Of a stretch of DNA of 44,613 nt, positions 17,581 to 26,548 are shown one piece after another; the first letter of the stretch is position 1, and every line of letters begins with the position of its first letter. The notes below the pieces were generated by a model that had not been told where the DNA came from, made no database searches, and worked only from the letters and a program-made list of their open reading frames with translations. A program made the translations under genes and the position numbers. Source of the stretch: an uncultured Actinomycetes bacterium. GTDB taxonomy: Bacteria > Actinomycetota > Actinomycetes > Nanopelagicales > Nanopelagicaceae. The stretch covers positions 1 through 44,613 of the forward strand of contig CAILHY010000021.1 of the NCBI GenBank assembly GCA_903834145.1. The letters run 5' to 3'.

Positions 17581-17612
17581 TACCCGACCGACTAGTACCC
17601 GACCGACTAGTA
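17574..17612. repeat. 15-bp tandem repeat containing both convergent stop codons
   Basis: Units cgactagtacccgac at 17574-17588 and 17589-17603 are followed by a 9-base partial copy. The fumarase TAG (17578-17580) is in the first copy. The TAG of the convergent transglycosylase gene (17607-17609 on the other strand) is in the last. The core actagt is palindromic, so every copy supplies a stop on both strands. Confidence 0.9.
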
Positions 17613-18266
17613 GTAGCCAGACCACCGAAATTTTGAGAGCGCTTTGCACGGTGAGTGATACCTGGAATTAATATAGGCGAGTCCCCAACGAATCTGGGTG
17701 ACCGGATTGGTTCGCCAATCCAAGGCAATGGTTTCCATTTTGATTGCCGGCAGAGCCTGAGCAATTCCGTGAGCACCAGAATTGTAATTGTGCGATTTGT
17801 AATTCCAATGGCTCTCGCGATCCCACAAAGTCTTGAGGCATCCAAATTGCGAAGTACCCCATTTATAGTCGGTGGCCATGATTGCCTTGGCAACACCTTG
17901 AGCACCGACAGAAGTTCGGGCTGCCTCGGTCTGCGCACTTGCGAAGGAGACAAGGGCTAACTCGTTCGAGGAAGAAATCGCGCCACCGGTTTGAAGCTGG
18001 CTATAGAGAGCCACCGTTAATGAGGGCGCCGTAGTTAAGGATTGTGAATCCGGGAGAGCAATGTGAGTAGCCATCGGAAAGTCCAAGGCATAGGCGCTGG
18101 GTTGAACGGTGGCTAGGAAGATCAATGAGACAACACTGACCCAGGCGGTGACGGTCAACGTCAGGATTCGCTTGGAGTTGCTAAAGAGACGACCAGGAAG
18201 ACGTCGCATGAGTTCGTGCTCCTTCTTGAGAGAGCGTTTACTTGTCCTACTAATCGCTTTCCTCAT
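17607..18266 (-). CDS. Secreted transglycosylase (SLT-like) domain protein
   Basis: The 219-residue protein has a long basic leader, then a membrane/signal segment (TLTVTAWVSVVSLIFLATVQPSAYA, ending near residue 59). The C-terminal 85 residues match small actinobacterial lysozyme/SLT domains: LKTLWDRESHWNYKSHN with the probable catalytic Glu of RES, GAHGIAQALP, and DWRTNPVTQIRWGLAYINSRYHSPC. It probably cleaves or remodels peptidoglycan outside the membrane. ATG 18266 is preceded by aaggagg. The gene is convergent with fumarase, and both stops lie in the same repeat. A basic 40-residue N-terminal extension is longer than usual. Confidence 0.85.
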   Translation of the reverse strand: MRKAISRTSKRSLKKEHELMRRLPGRLFSNSKRILTLTVTAWVSVVSLIFLATVQPSAYALDFPMATHIALPDSQSLTTAPSLTVALYSQLQTGGAISSSNELALVSFASAQTEAARTSVGAQGVAKAIMATDYKWGTSQFGCLKTLWDRESHWNYKSHNYNSGAHGIAQALPAIKMETIALDWRTNPVTQIRWGLAYINSRYHSPCKALSKFRWSGYY

Positions 18267-18638
18267 GCCGCCTCCTTCCTTGAGTTCAACTTATTTCGAC
18301 CCGACTCACCCTGACTCGGCCCACCGCTCAAGCCATTACTGGCCCGAAGAAGGTTTAAGGGTGGCAAGGGCAACTGGTAAGGGCAAATCAGAACACGCGT
18401 GTGTCGGAAATTCTCAGAAAAATCATCCGCTGTGGAAAAGTTAAACCCCAGGTCGTACAGGGGAAAGTCCGAAATGCCCGATTTGTGAGTGTGATCTATC
18501 CCTTGAGCCTTTTCGGGCTCCTGTGGGCCACTTCCGGGCCTTGAGCCAGGGCGAGAAACTGAAAACCAACGGGAGGCATACACAGGAAAAACCAGCGATG
18601 AACCCGTTCAGGCAGAGATGAACCCGTTCAGCCCAGAC
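18267..18638 (-). other. Intergenic leader with hairpins and a 20-bp direct repeat
   Basis: No convincing gene is seen in this 372-base gap. It holds a short hairpin (gagcc 18505-18509 with ggctc 18516-18520), a ggcc-type hairpin near 18525-18540, and a direct repeat of gatgaacccgttca at 18597 and 18617 (period 20) just past the phoH stop. It probably contains the promoter and leader of the transglycosylase gene. I found no recognisable c-di-AMP (ydaO) riboswitch. Confidence 0.4.
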
Positions 18639-19964
18639 CTAAATGGTGACGGGGCCCTCGAGAAGTTCGGTAACGAGCGCGGCGATCGGCGAGCGCTCGC
18701 TTCGCGTCAGGGTGACGTGAGCAAAAAGAGGATGACCCTTCAAGGTTTCCACCACTGCAACGACTCCGTCATGGCGACCCACCCGAAGGTTGTCGCGCTG
18801 GGCAACATCGTGGGTCATGATCACTCGCGAGCCCTGGCCGATGCGTGAAAGGACGGTGAGCAAAACGCCTCGTTCAAGTGATTGGGCTTCATCCACGATC
18901 ACAAAGGAATCATGTAAAGAGCGACCGCGAATATGTGTCAGCGGCAAGACTTCAATAAGTCCGCGGTCCAATATTTCATCGATGACCGGCTGGCTGACCA
19001 ATGCACCTAAGGTGTCAAAAACTGCTTGCGCCCATGGTGACATTTTTTCGTTTTCACTTCCCGGCAAGTATCCGAGCTCTTGACCGCCCACGGGATAGAG
19101 AGGACGGAAGATGACCACCTTCTTATGTTGGCGTCGCTCCATCACCGCTTCGAGTCCGGCACATAAGGCAAGTGCGCTCTTGCCCGTTCCGGCGCGACCT
19201 CCAAGTGAGACGATTCCGATTTCAGAATCCATCAGGAGATCCAGGGCAACTCGTTGTTCAGCGCTTCGACCATGCAAGCCAAATGCCGATCTATCGCCTC
19301 GGACCAAGAGCAGTTTCTTATCGGGGGTGACTCGGGCTAAGGCGCTTCCTTTATCCGAGTGCAATACGACGCCGGTATGGCAGGGCAATTCATGGGCGCA
19401 TTCGTGTTCGGCAAAGTCGTGGGCATAGAGGGCGTCAATCACATCAGAACCGACGGTGATTTCGATGATCCCTGTCCAGCCGCTGTTAGAGACCAACTCG
19501 GCCCGATATTCCTCGGCCTCGATCCCCATTGAGGATGCTTTTACACGTAAAGGGAGGTCTTTACTGACCAGAACAACGTCTCGGCCATCGGCCATCAAGT
19601 TTCTGGCAACAGCCAGGATGCGCGAATCATTGGTGCCATCGCGCAAGAAACCTTGAGGCAAGGAGCTCAGATCTGAGTGGTTGAGTTCCACCGAAAGGGT
19701 CCCGCCCTCGGGGGTAATCGTGAGGGCTTGGTCTAAGCGGCCATGAGTGACACGAAGATCATCCAGGGCTCGAAGGGCGGCTCGAGCAAAAAAGCCAAGT
19801 TCGGGGTGATCGCGTTTGGTCTCTAGTTCGCTAATAACAACGACAGGCAGGACCACTTCATGTTCGGCAAATCGCAGGAGCGCGCCAGGGTCCGCCAGCA
19901 AAACACTGGTGTCGAGAACATATGTCTTCTTACCGGTCTGAACCGTCAAGCGCAGCGCCCTCAT
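18639..19964 (-). CDS. PhoH2-type protein: PIN domain plus PhoH ATPase
   Basis: The 441-residue protein joins an N-terminal PIN ribonuclease domain (about 13-150; acidic residues in [24 protein letters not shown] and SKDLPLR) to a C-terminal PhoH ATPase. Walker [10 protein letters not shown] is at about 255-263, Walker [12 protein letters not shown], then [12 protein letters not shown]. In mycobacteria, PhoH2 proteins unwind and cut RNA. The gene lies upstream of the transglycosylase gene and about 130 bases from the prenyl synthase gene. ATG 19964 gives [20 protein letters not shown], which fits the family. Confidence 0.93.
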   Translation of the reverse strand: MRALRLTVQTGKKTYVLDTSVLLADPGALLRFAEHEVVLPVVVISELETKRDHPELGFFARAALRALDDLRVTHGRLDQALTITPEGGTLSVELNHSDLSSLPQGFLRDGTNDSRILAVARNLMADGRDVVLVSKDLPLRVKASSMGIEAEEYRAELVSNSGWTGIIEITVGSDVIDALYAHDFAEHECAHELPCHTGVVLHSDKGSALARVTPDKKLLLVRGDRSAFGLHGRSAEQRVALDLLMDSEIGIVSLGGRAGTGKSALALCAGLEAVMERRQHKKVVIFRPLYPVGGQELGYLPGSENEKMSPWAQAVFDTLGALVSQPVIDEILDRGLIEVLPLTHIRGRSLHDSFVIVDEAQSLERGVLLTVLSRIGQGSRVIMTHDVAQRDNLRVGRHDGVVAVVETLKGHPLFAHVTLTRSERSPIAALVTELLEGPVTI

Positions 19965-20098
19965 TCTTTGTAATTATTCTCGAAGGTAACTAGAGGGGAC
20001 TAGTTCGGAAGTTCCTGTAGGAAAAATGTAGAACTTCATCCTTGGAGTTATTCAACGACACGCGCTATCGGTTCTTACAATTCACATGAAATTAATAT

Positions 20099-20911
20099 TT
20101 AGCTTCCAAAGCGTCGGTGGCGCAAGGCGTAGGCACGCAGGGCGCGAAGGAAATCAACACGGCGAAAATCTGGCCAATATGCCTCACAAAAATAGAACTC
20201 TGAATGAGCACTTTGCCATAAGAGGAATCCTGATAGCCGCTGCTCCCCCGAAGTCCTAATCACCAAATCTGGGTCGGGTTGACCGGCCGTGTACAAGAAG
20301 TTTCCGATTTCATCGACGGAAAGATTCTCCGCGGCATTGTCAATGCTGTGCCCTGCAGCAGATTCGTGAGATAAGTACTGCTTTACGGCATCAACAATTT
20401 CTCGCCTACCTCCGTAGCCAATAGCGACATTTACTTCGACGCCCTCATATGCAGCGCTGTCGGTAGCAGCCATTGCTAGGGACTTTTGCAGAGTCGGTGG
20501 TAATAATTCCAAAGCTCCAACGGGTTTAATCCGCCAACGCTTCGTGGCCGCTAACGCATCAACCGTTTCGCCGATGATTCCTAGAAGTGGAAGGAGTTCT
20601 GATTCTGGACGATTGAGATTTTCCGTGGAGAGCAACCACAACGTAACCACGTGAACTTGCGCCTCTTCACACCATCCTAGAAATTCAACAATCTTGCTGG
20701 CACCTGCGCGGTGACCTCTTGCCGAGGATGTTATGCCCACTTCATCAGGATTGGCTTTTGCCCACCGTCGATTGCCATCCAAAATTACCCCTACATGGTG
20801 AGGGGTTTGAGTGAAATCCAAAGAATGAACCAGGCGGCGCTCATAGAGCGGATAAAGGGAGGCCTTTATTGCTCTCTTAAAATTTTGGAGAATGAAACCG
20901 CGCTTGTGCAT
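20099..20911 (-). CDS. Z-prenyl diphosphate synthase (UppS family)
   Basis: This cis-prenyltransferase condenses IPP units onto an allylic diphosphate to make the polyprenyl carrier for wall synthesis, or its short-chain precursor. It has HHVGVILDGNRRWA with catalytic Asp45, SSARGHRAGASKI, LSTENLNRP, NVAIGYGGRREIVDA and DLVIRTSGEQRLSGFLLWQSAHSEFYF. Length is 270 residues. It uses products of the MEP pathway (ispH lies in this window). Actinobacteria often have two such enzymes; sequence alone does not fix the chain length here. ATG 20911 lies 4 bases after the DUF3817 stop, so the two are co-transcribed. Confidence 0.93.
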   Translation of the reverse strand: MHKRGFILQNFKRAIKASLYPLYERRLVHSLDFTQTPHHVGVILDGNRRWAKANPDEVGITSSARGHRAGASKIVEFLGWCEEAQVHVVTLWLLSTENLNRPESELLPLLGIIGETVDALAATKRWRIKPVGALELLPPTLQKSLAMAATDSAAYEGVEVNVAIGYGGRREIVDAVKQYLSHESAAGHSIDNAAENLSVDEIGNFLYTAGQPDPDLVIRTSGEQRLSGFLLWQSAHSEFYFCEAYWPDFRRVDFLRALRAYALRHRRFGS

Positions 20912-20915
20912 TTAT

Positions 20916-21242
20916 TTATTTATGACCATAACGTGAAACGACATGGCGCTCTGCAACCAGAGATGCAAGGGGCAAGGTGCCGGCCAAAATGTATGCAAAC
21001 ATTTTCGGCAAGGACACTCTTGCCTTAAAACAGAATTGAATCGCGGCCAAAACATAAATTGGATAGGTGAATCCGTGGACAACTGGGATCCACACCAAAT
21101 GACTTGCCAGTGATGGATTATGCATAAAGTGCTTCACCGGAATCTCAACAAAACAGAGCAAGAGCATCATGGTTCCAGAGAAGATGGCCATAATTCGATA
21201 ACGCTTAAGAATGGGATCGAGTGAATTATCCTGCGATGTCAT
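20916..21242 (-). CDS. DUF3817 membrane protein
   Basis: The 108-residue protein has three hydrophobic segments (IMAIFSGTMMLLLCFVEIPVKH, WIPVVHGFTYPIYVLAAIQF, FAYILAGTLPLASLVAERHV). The pattern PVVHGFTYPIYV and the end LPLASLVAERHV are characteristic of DUF3817. Function is unknown; in actinobacteria it often sits beside SURF1 or cytochrome genes. Its ATG overlaps the SURF1 stop by 4 bases (21239-21242). Confidence 0.88.
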   Translation of the reverse strand: MTSQDNSLDPILKRYRIMAIFSGTMMLLLCFVEIPVKHFMHNPSLASHLVWIPVVHGFTYPIYVLAAIQFCFKARVSLPKMFAYILAGTLPLASLVAERHVVSRYGHK

Positions 21243-21964
21243 TGAACGCTCTCTTTCTCGGAGTCCTTGCGCCTAATCCTACGTTGGTAAAAGGGAAGGT
21301 AAAGCACCACGCATCCCATAAACCACCAGATAAATACATAGGAAATATGTTGCCAGTAGAAGCCCGGAATTACCGACTGTGGAGTTGGGGAAGAAATCCT
21401 GGTGCGGGAAACTTCGCTCTTTTGTGCGCCCTGCACCAAGAATTCTCGTGAAATCACAAGGTAACCGTCGTAGAGATCCAGCGCTGTTTGATTGGCAACG
21501 AGGGCGCTATCAATGCGGGGTAACACTCCTACCAAATCTTGCGCATGTGCATCATTTTGATGGGGCATCACACTGGCGATGATCGCGAATTCCTTGGCTG
21601 AATCCACAACATCTCGATCGGCCCAAAGTCCGCGCACAACAAGAATTGCTGCCGTTGATGAGACTTGCATCAAATCCACTTCCCATGTGCCCGAACGTCC
21701 CGAGGCATCTGCTTGATTCGGTGCTTCAAAGCGAGAAATGTATTTTCCTGTAACAGTGACTTTTCGCAATACATCAGAACCATTCAGAGAAACTCTTGGA
21801 GGTGTCAGTGCACTCAGCGCGACAACCTTTTGATTAACGATGACAGGACGATTGCTTGCTTGGGCACGATGCAATTGCCAAAGGCCTAGAAAAGCACATG
21901 CTACAACGAGGGCGACAAGTCCTAGGTAGGCAAAGGCGCTCTGAAAGTTACTGCGTCTCATCAT
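21239..21964 (-). CDS. SURF1-family cytochrome oxidase biogenesis protein
   Basis: SURF1 proteins help insert heme a into cytochrome c oxidase. The 241-residue product has the standard two-helix topology: N-terminal helix (FAYLGLVALVVACAFLGLWQLHRAQ), a central extracellular domain (VTVTGKYISRF, ILVVRGLW), and a C-terminal helix (YVFIWWFMGCVVLYLPFYQRR). The conserved GLWQLHRA and the late HISYVFIWW segment are clear. ATG 21964 (MMRRSNFQS) is chosen; the longer frame adds an unlikely Cys-rich start. It overlaps the end of a small membrane gene by 17 bases and the start of DUF3817 by 4. Confidence 0.88.
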   Translation of the reverse strand: MMRRSNFQSAFAYLGLVALVVACAFLGLWQLHRAQASNRPVIVNQKVVALSALTPPRVSLNGSDVLRKVTVTGKYISRFEAPNQADASGRSGTWEVDLMQVSSTAAILVVRGLWADRDVVDSAKEFAIIASVMPHQNDAHAQDLVGVLPRIDSALVANQTALDLYDGYLVISREFLVQGAQKSEVSRTRISSPTPQSVIPGFYWQHISYVFIWWFMGCVVLYLPFYQRRIRRKDSEKESVQ

Positions 21965-22085
21965 CCTTGCGTTTTTCCATGCGCGTGAAGCGGCGATAGA
22001 AACTACGCAACAAGAAAACAACGGCAAGCGTCAATAGTGCAACGGTGGCCGAACCAGCCGCGCCCATCTCAACATTCTTTGACAT
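21948..22085 (-). CDS. Small single-pass membrane protein (45 residues)
   Basis: MSKNVEMGAAGSATVALLTL begins a 45-residue frame with one membrane helix (ATVALLTLAVVFLLRSFYRRF) and a charged C-terminus (MEKRKDDETQ). ATG 22085 has a plausible purine stretch upstream (gactggagtggaa). It overlaps SURF1, which suggests a translationally coupled operon of small membrane protein, SURF1, DUF3817 and prenyl synthase. No family is named; a small oxidase-associated protein is a guess from context. Confidence 0.6.
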   Translation of the reverse strand: MSKNVEMGAAGSATVALLTLAVVFLLRSFYRRFTRMEKRKDDETQ

Positions 22086-22121
22086 TTCCACTCCAGTCCG
22101 TACCTCTGTCACAATCATCCC

Positions 22122-22505
22122 ATGCCTGAACTCTCTATGGATGACCGTTATGGTCGCCGCCCTCCCCGATACAAAGGGTTGGCCATTACTCTCCTGATCA
22201 TCGGAGGAAGTTGGCTGGCATGGGCTGGATTGCACCATTCCAACCCTGAGATTCGAACCAATTTGATCTCCTTCTCCGTCGTCTCTGACCGCTCCATTTC
22301 ATTGCGCTACTCCATTGATCGCCGGACCCCCAGCGATCCGATCACCTGCACGCTGGTTGCCCACGATTTTGATAAAAACGTCATCGGGGAAATCAACGAT
22401 GTCTTCACTCCGGGTGCGACCCATGCTGAAAAGACCACCCTCATCGCTACCCGAAATACGCCTGTAAACGCAGCTATCTCGCGCTGTTGGGTCTCTACCC
22501 AGTAG
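22122..22505 (+). CDS. DUF4307 membrane protein
   Basis: The 127-residue protein has one N-terminal membrane helix (GLAITLLIIGGSWLAWAGLHH) and an extracytoplasmic beta-rich domain (TNLISFSVVSDRSISLRYSIDR, ITCTLVAHDFDKNVIGE). This matches DUF4307, which typically lies upstream of greA in actinobacteria. ATG 22122 is divergent from the SURF1 cluster with only 36 bases between starts. greA begins 13 bases after its stop. Confidence 0.85.
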   Translation: MPELSMDDRYGRRPPRYKGLAITLLIIGGSWLAWAGLHHSNPEIRTNLISFSVVSDRSISLRYSIDRRTPSDPITCTLVAHDFDKNVIGEINDVFTPGATHAEKTTLIATRNTPVNAAISRCWVSTQ

Positions 22506-22518
22506 CCTTCGCAGTCCT

Positions 22519-22995
22519 ATGACAACTCAGACCTGGCTCACCCAAGAGGCTGCCGATCGCCTTCGCGGCGAACTTGAGACCCTTGAAACAACGGGGCGCA
22601 CTGAGATCATCAAGAAAATTGAAACTGCTCGTGCCGAAGGTGACCTCAAAGAAAACGGCGGATATCACGCAGCTCGCGAAGAGCAAGGAAAGATGGAGGC
22701 TCGCATTCGCCAGCTCAAGCACATGCTCGAGCATTCACATATTGGCGCGCCACCGGCTGGCGAATCAGGATTTGTTGGCGCAGGAATGGTCATTACCGCT
22801 GACATCGGTGGGGATGAAATGAAGTTTCTTCTTGGTTCACGTGAAATCGCATCGGGAGACCTTGATGTCTACAGCGAAAAATCACCATTGGGTGCAGCGG
22901 TACTGGGTGCAAAGATCGGTGACACTGTTACATACAAATCACCCAAGGGGCTAGAAATTAAAGTCGCAATTCTCGAGGCAGAGTTTTACGCGTAA
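22519..22995 (+). CDS. greA: Transcription elongation factor GreA
   Basis: GreA rescues backtracked RNA polymerase by stimulating transcript cleavage. The 158-residue protein has the N-terminal coiled-coil with the acidic tip (IETARAEGDLKENGGYHAAREEQG, the conserved Asp and Glu in GDLKEN). The C-terminal FKBP-like domain has SEKSPLGAAVLGAKIGDTVTYKSPKG. Length is usual. It follows DUF4307 closely and is probably co-transcribed. Confidence 0.96.
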   Translation: MTTQTWLTQEAADRLRGELETLETTGRTEIIKKIETARAEGDLKENGGYHAAREEQGKMEARIRQLKHMLEHSHIGAPPAGESGFVGAGMVITADIGGDEMKFLLGSREIASGDLDVYSEKSPLGAAVLGAKIGDTVTYKSPKGLEIKVAILEAEFYA

Positions 22996-23018
22996 TCTTT
23001 TTCTCAGATAATAATCTT

Positions 23019-23813
23019 TTATTTCTTATTGGCATGTGAGTATTTGCGAACACTCAATGGAACAAAGATTGCCAAAATAACAACCATGTACACCAAAGAC
23101 ATCGTCAATGGATGTTGGCTGGGAAATGAATGCGCCGTCGCACCAAAGTGGTTTTGCAATCCAAAGAGTTCGCGGCAAGCAGCAACCATCGTTGAGACAG
23201 GGTTCCATTCGGCAACATACTGAAGCGGTCGGGGCATTCCCGTTGTTGGGGCGAATGCATTCGATAAGAAGGTCAATGGGAAAGTGATGAGAAAACTTAG
23301 GTTTTGTACAACACGAGCATCTCGAGCCGATAGTCCTGCAAAAATTCCGACCCAAGAGAGTGAATACCCAAATGCCAACAAGAAAATAAATGCCAAGCCG
23401 ATTTTTAGTATTCCTGAAGAAGGACGCCATCCGACAATAAATCCTGCAAGCCCCATTACGGACAAGACAACGATGTTGAGCAAGCCATCTCCCAATGTGC
23501 GACCAAATACAAGGGCGGAACGGGAAATGGGCAAAGACCTAAAACGATCAATCAAGCCTTTAGTCATATCCTCAGCAAGCCCGGAGGCGGTAGCAGCGAG
23601 GGTAAAAGCAGTTGTTTGCACGAAAATTCCAGGCATGAGCAATTGGACATACCCGCCTGGGTCGCCGGTTGCTATAGAGCCACCAAAGACATACCTAAAG
23701 AGCAAAACAAACATGACAGGTTGAATCGTCGAGAAAATAAGAACTTCAGGAACTCGTGCTAATTGCAATAGTTGGCGCTTGGTAATAATCAGCGCATCGG
23801 TTATAGCGTTCAT
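23019..23813 (-). CDS. ABC-2 type exporter permease (DrrB-like)
   Basis: The 264-residue protein has six hydrophobic segments and the ABC-2 signature region (TTAFTLAATASGLAEDMTKGLIDRFRSLPISRSALVFGRT ... LSFLITFPLTFLSNAFAPTTGMP). DRFRSLPI and the FLSNAFAP motif are typical of DrrB-like drug or lipid exporters. Its ATG overlaps the end of the ATPase gene by 4 bases (23810-23813), so the two form one transporter. The substrate is unknown. Confidence 0.92.
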   Translation of the reverse strand: MNAITDALIITKRQLLQLARVPEVLIFSTIQPVMFVLLFRYVFGGSIATGDPGGYVQLLMPGIFVQTTAFTLAATASGLAEDMTKGLIDRFRSLPISRSALVFGRTLGDGLLNIVVLSVMGLAGFIVGWRPSSGILKIGLAFIFLLAFGYSLSWVGIFAGLSARDARVVQNLSFLITFPLTFLSNAFAPTTGMPRPLQYVAEWNPVSTMVAACRELFGLQNHFGATAHSFPSQHPLTMSLVYMVVILAIFVPLSVRKYSHANKK

Positions 23814-24826
23814 GACTTTGCCTCCGACTTCTTATCTAGTTTTTCCTTCTTCTTGCCACGGCCAGTTTCGGAAACTACAACTTGATCCTCGGCTACATGT
23901 CCAGTCAATGACATGAAGACGTCATCTAGCGAAGGACGTTTCAATGCAACATCCAAAGGATGAATCCCTCCAGCATCGAGCAAGCGCAATACTTCTATCA
24001 GCGCCGTTGCGCCTGTAGTTACTGGAGCAGAAACTTTTCGCAAACCTTCATCAAGGGATGCAGTATGCCCACTGACTTTGGCAACCGCATCCATCGTTGC
24101 AGAAATATGTGCCTGATCGACAACTACTTCAAGCCGCTCTCCACCTACTTGCTTTTTAAGCGCATCCGATGTTCCGCGTGCAATTACTTTTCCATGATCA
24201 ACAACGATGATGTCGTCGGCTAATTGATCGGCTTCATCCAAATACTGCGTGGTTAGCAACAAGGTCACCCCGCCTTTAACGAGTTCTTCGATAACTCCCC
24301 ACATTTCTTGGCGACCGCGTGGGTCCAGCCCGGTGGTTGGTTCATCTAGAAAGAGAACTTTAGGTTGAACGATCAGCGATGCAGCCAAATCAAGTCGACG
24401 TCTCATTCCTCCCGAATACGTCTTGATCGGACGGCGAGCGCTTTCAGTGAGTGAGAATCGCTCAAGTAATTCTTCAGCACGTGCCACTGATTCTTTTTTG
24501 CCTAAGTGATAGAGGCGGCCGAACATGACCAAGTTATCCCAGCCCGTTAACGTCTCATCAACAGCTGCATATTGTCCCGAGAGTCCAATAATTTCGCGGA
24601 CCTTCTCGGGGTGTTTCAGCACATCTATCCCGCCCACCGTGGCGCTTCCTGAGTCGGGAGTGAGAAGAGTCGTGAGAACCCGCACAACGGTGGTTTTCCC
24701 CGCTCCGTTAGGTCCGAGCACGCTGAGAACGGTGCCCTCTTCAACATCCAGACTGAGATCGTCCAGGGCTTTAACTTCGCCATTGCGGTAGGTACGGACA
24801 AGATGTTCTGCAACGATTGATTTCAC
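23810..24826 (-). CDS. ABC exporter ATP-binding protein (DrrA-like)
   Basis: The 338-residue ATPase has Walker A GPNGAGKTT (about 38-46), a Q-loop (LSGQYAAVDETLTGWDNL), the signature YSGGMRRRLDLAASL and Walker B VLFLDEPTTGLDPRGR. The DrrA-type C-terminal domain ends in RPSLDDVFMSLTGH, and a Lys-rich tail follows. It energises the adjacent permease. The family exports antibiotics or lipids. It is divergent from the MFS gene at 24935 across a 108-base gap with two palindromes. Confidence 0.94.
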   Translation of the reverse strand: MKSIVAEHLVRTYRNGEVKALDDLSLDVEEGTVLSVLGPNGAGKTTVVRVLTTLLTPDSGSATVGGIDVLKHPEKVREIIGLSGQYAAVDETLTGWDNLVMFGRLYHLGKKESVARAEELLERFSLTESARRPIKTYSGGMRRRLDLAASLIVQPKVLFLDEPTTGLDPRGRQEMWGVIEELVKGGVTLLLTTQYLDEADQLADDIIVVDHGKVIARGTSDALKKQVGGERLEVVVDQAHISATMDAVAKVSGHTASLDEGLRKVSAPVTTGATALIEVLRLLDAGGIHPLDVALKRPSLDDVFMSLTGHVAEDQVVVSETGRGKKKEKLDKKSEAKS

Positions 24827-24847
24827 AAGGTAAAGTTACTCTTATAG

Positions 24848-24876
24848 TTGAACCTTCAAGTACCTGGCGTGCCAGG
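24848..24876. promoter_or_regulatory. Paired palindromes between divergent exporter operons
   Basis: ttgaaccttcaa (24848-24859) and cctggcgtgccagg (24863-24876) are two perfect short inverted repeats 3 bases apart in the gap between the ABC and MFS operons. They could bind a shared regulator. No regulator gene is adjacent. Confidence 0.35.
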
Positions 24877-24934
24877 GTGAATCCCCTTGATAGGGTCGAA
24901 GAATAAAGCCGATTAATAATCTGAAAGGCAGTTA

Positions 24935-26548
24935 ATGTCCAAACACGTCGCCGCAACAGGAGCACCAGCCAAAGCCCATACCCACCGCGAAATCATGATC
25001 ATCTTGAGCGGTCTTATGACAGGGCTGCTCCTTGCAGCCTTGGATCAGACCATCGTCTCCACTGCTCTCAAGACAATCGTCATCGACCTCGGTGGCCTCA
25101 AGGAATACACATGGGTTGTAACGGCCTACCTACTTACTTCCACTGCCTCGACACCGCTCTATGGAAAGATCTCCGACCTTTACGGCCGTCGAGTTGTCTT
25201 CCAATTTGCAATCGTTACCTTTCTTATCGGTTCAGCCTTTGCAGGTGCTGCAACAAATATGACTCAACTCATTGCTACGCGCGCATTGCAAGGTCTTGGC
25301 GCTGGTGGGTTGATGGCGCTGACATTCGTCATCATCGGTGACATCGTTCCCCCTCGCGAGCGCGGTCGTTATCAAGGTTACTTCGGCGCAGTATGGGGAC
25401 TCTCTTCAGTGGCTGGTCCGCTACTTGGCGGATTCTTCTCAGATCACCACCACATTCTTGGAATCACTGGATGGCGTTGGATCTTCTACATCAACTTGCC
25501 ATTTGGAATTCTTGCACTCGTAATCACTTCAGCCGTTTTGCATATTCCAAAAGTGAAGCGCGAACACTCCATCGATTATCTTGGCGCACTCCTTCTTATT
25601 CTCGGTGTTACATCAATCCTCATGGGTATCGCGGTTTATGGACCTGAATACGGTTGGTTGGACTCACGCACCATTGGATACATCGTTGCTGGTCTTGCCC
25701 TGTCAGGAGCATTTGTTTACTGGGAAGGCAAAGCAAAAGAGCCAATTTTGCCTCTTCGTCTTTTCAAGAATCACACCTTTACTTTGACTTCAGTTCTCGG
25801 AGCAGTAATCGGCGCAGGAATGTTCGGCGCCATTGTTATGTTGCCTCTTTACCTTCAAATCGTAAAGGGCAATACTGCAACCGCCGCTGGACTTAAATTG
25901 ATTCCGTTGATGTTGGGTATCGTCTCCATGTCAATTTTCAGCGGTAAGCGAATCAGCAGTAAGGGTCACTATAAGATTTTCCCTGTAGTTGGAACAGCAA
26001 TTATGACTATCGGAATCCTCTCGATGGTCACATTGACTCGGACAACTCCTTACTGGCAGCTCTCGATTTACGCGATCATCGTAGGCGCGGGCCTAGGTCT
26101 ATCCATGCAGACCATCGTTATTGCCCTCCAAAACTCAGTTGATTTCGCTGATATGGGCGTTGCTACTAGTTCAAATACCTTCTTCCGCTCCCTCGGTAGC
26201 GTTTTTGGTACTGCGCTCTTTGGCGCAGTCCTCAACAACCGATTGACCCATTACATGGCGAGCGGATTCTCTGGTCTTGCCAAGAGCAATCCATCAGCAG
26301 TTGCTGGGGTAGATCTTTCATCCAAGGGAATCACGGGGATTATCTCCGCACCTGGAAAAGTTTCTGTCCTAGTTCACAACACTGCACTCGATGCATACGT
26401 CAACGCTTTCCATATCGTTTTCCTTGCCGCAGCACCGATCACGGCTCTTGGATTCCTCCTGGCGCTAATGCTTCGCGAAGTTCCACTTCGTACAAGTCAT
26501 GATTACGCGGCTGCTCGAGAAGAAGCTGCTGGCGAGGCGCTTGGTTGA
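24935..26548 (+). CDS. MFS multidrug exporter, DHA2 (EmrB/QacA) family
   Basis: The 537-residue protein has about 14 membrane segments, the number typical of DHA2 transporters. Motifs include [19 protein letters not shown] in helix 1, [10 protein letters not shown] in the first cytoplasmic loop (motif A) and [32 protein letters not shown]2 proteins export cationic drugs, dyes or lipids by proton antiport. ATG 24935 has gaaagg upstream. Its TGA overlaps the TTG start of a second MFS gene, a sign of coupling. Confidence 0.92.
   Translation: MSKHVAATGAPAKAHTHREIMIILSGLMTGLLLAALDQTIVSTALKTIVIDLGGLKEYTWVVTAYLLTSTASTPLYGKISDLYGRRVVFQFAIVTFLIGSAFAGAATNMTQLIATRALQGLGAGGLMALTFVIIGDIVPPRERGRYQGYFGAVWGLSSVAGPLLGGFFSDHHHILGITGWRWIFYINLPFGILALVITSAVLHIPKVKREHSIDYLGALLLILGVTSILMGIAVYGPEYGWLDSRTIGYIVAGLALSGAFVYWEGKAKEPILPLRLFKNHTFTLTSVLGAVIGAGMFGAIVMLPLYLQIVKGNTATAAGLKLIPLMLGIVSMSIFSGKRISSKGHYKIFPVVGTAIMTIGILSMVTLTRTTPYWQLSIYAIIVGAGLGLSMQTIVIALQNSVDFADMGVATSSNTFFRSLGSVFGTALFGAVLNNRLTHYMASGFSGLAKSNPSAVAGVDLSSKGITGIISAPGKVSVLVHNTALDAYVNAFHIVFLAAAPITALGFLLALMLREVPLRTSHDYAAAREEAAGEALG

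Noticed and set aside
18263-18583. 106-residue minus-strand frame upstream of the transglycosylase
   Set aside because: It overlaps the transglycosylase start by 4 bases, but its composition is not protein-like (Pro/Gly/Ser-rich, no domain), and it has no ribosome site.
18267-18600. c-di-AMP (ydaO) riboswitch before the transglycosylase gene
   Set aside because: Such riboswitches often precede wall-hydrolase genes in actinobacteria, but I could not find the conserved core segments in the leader.
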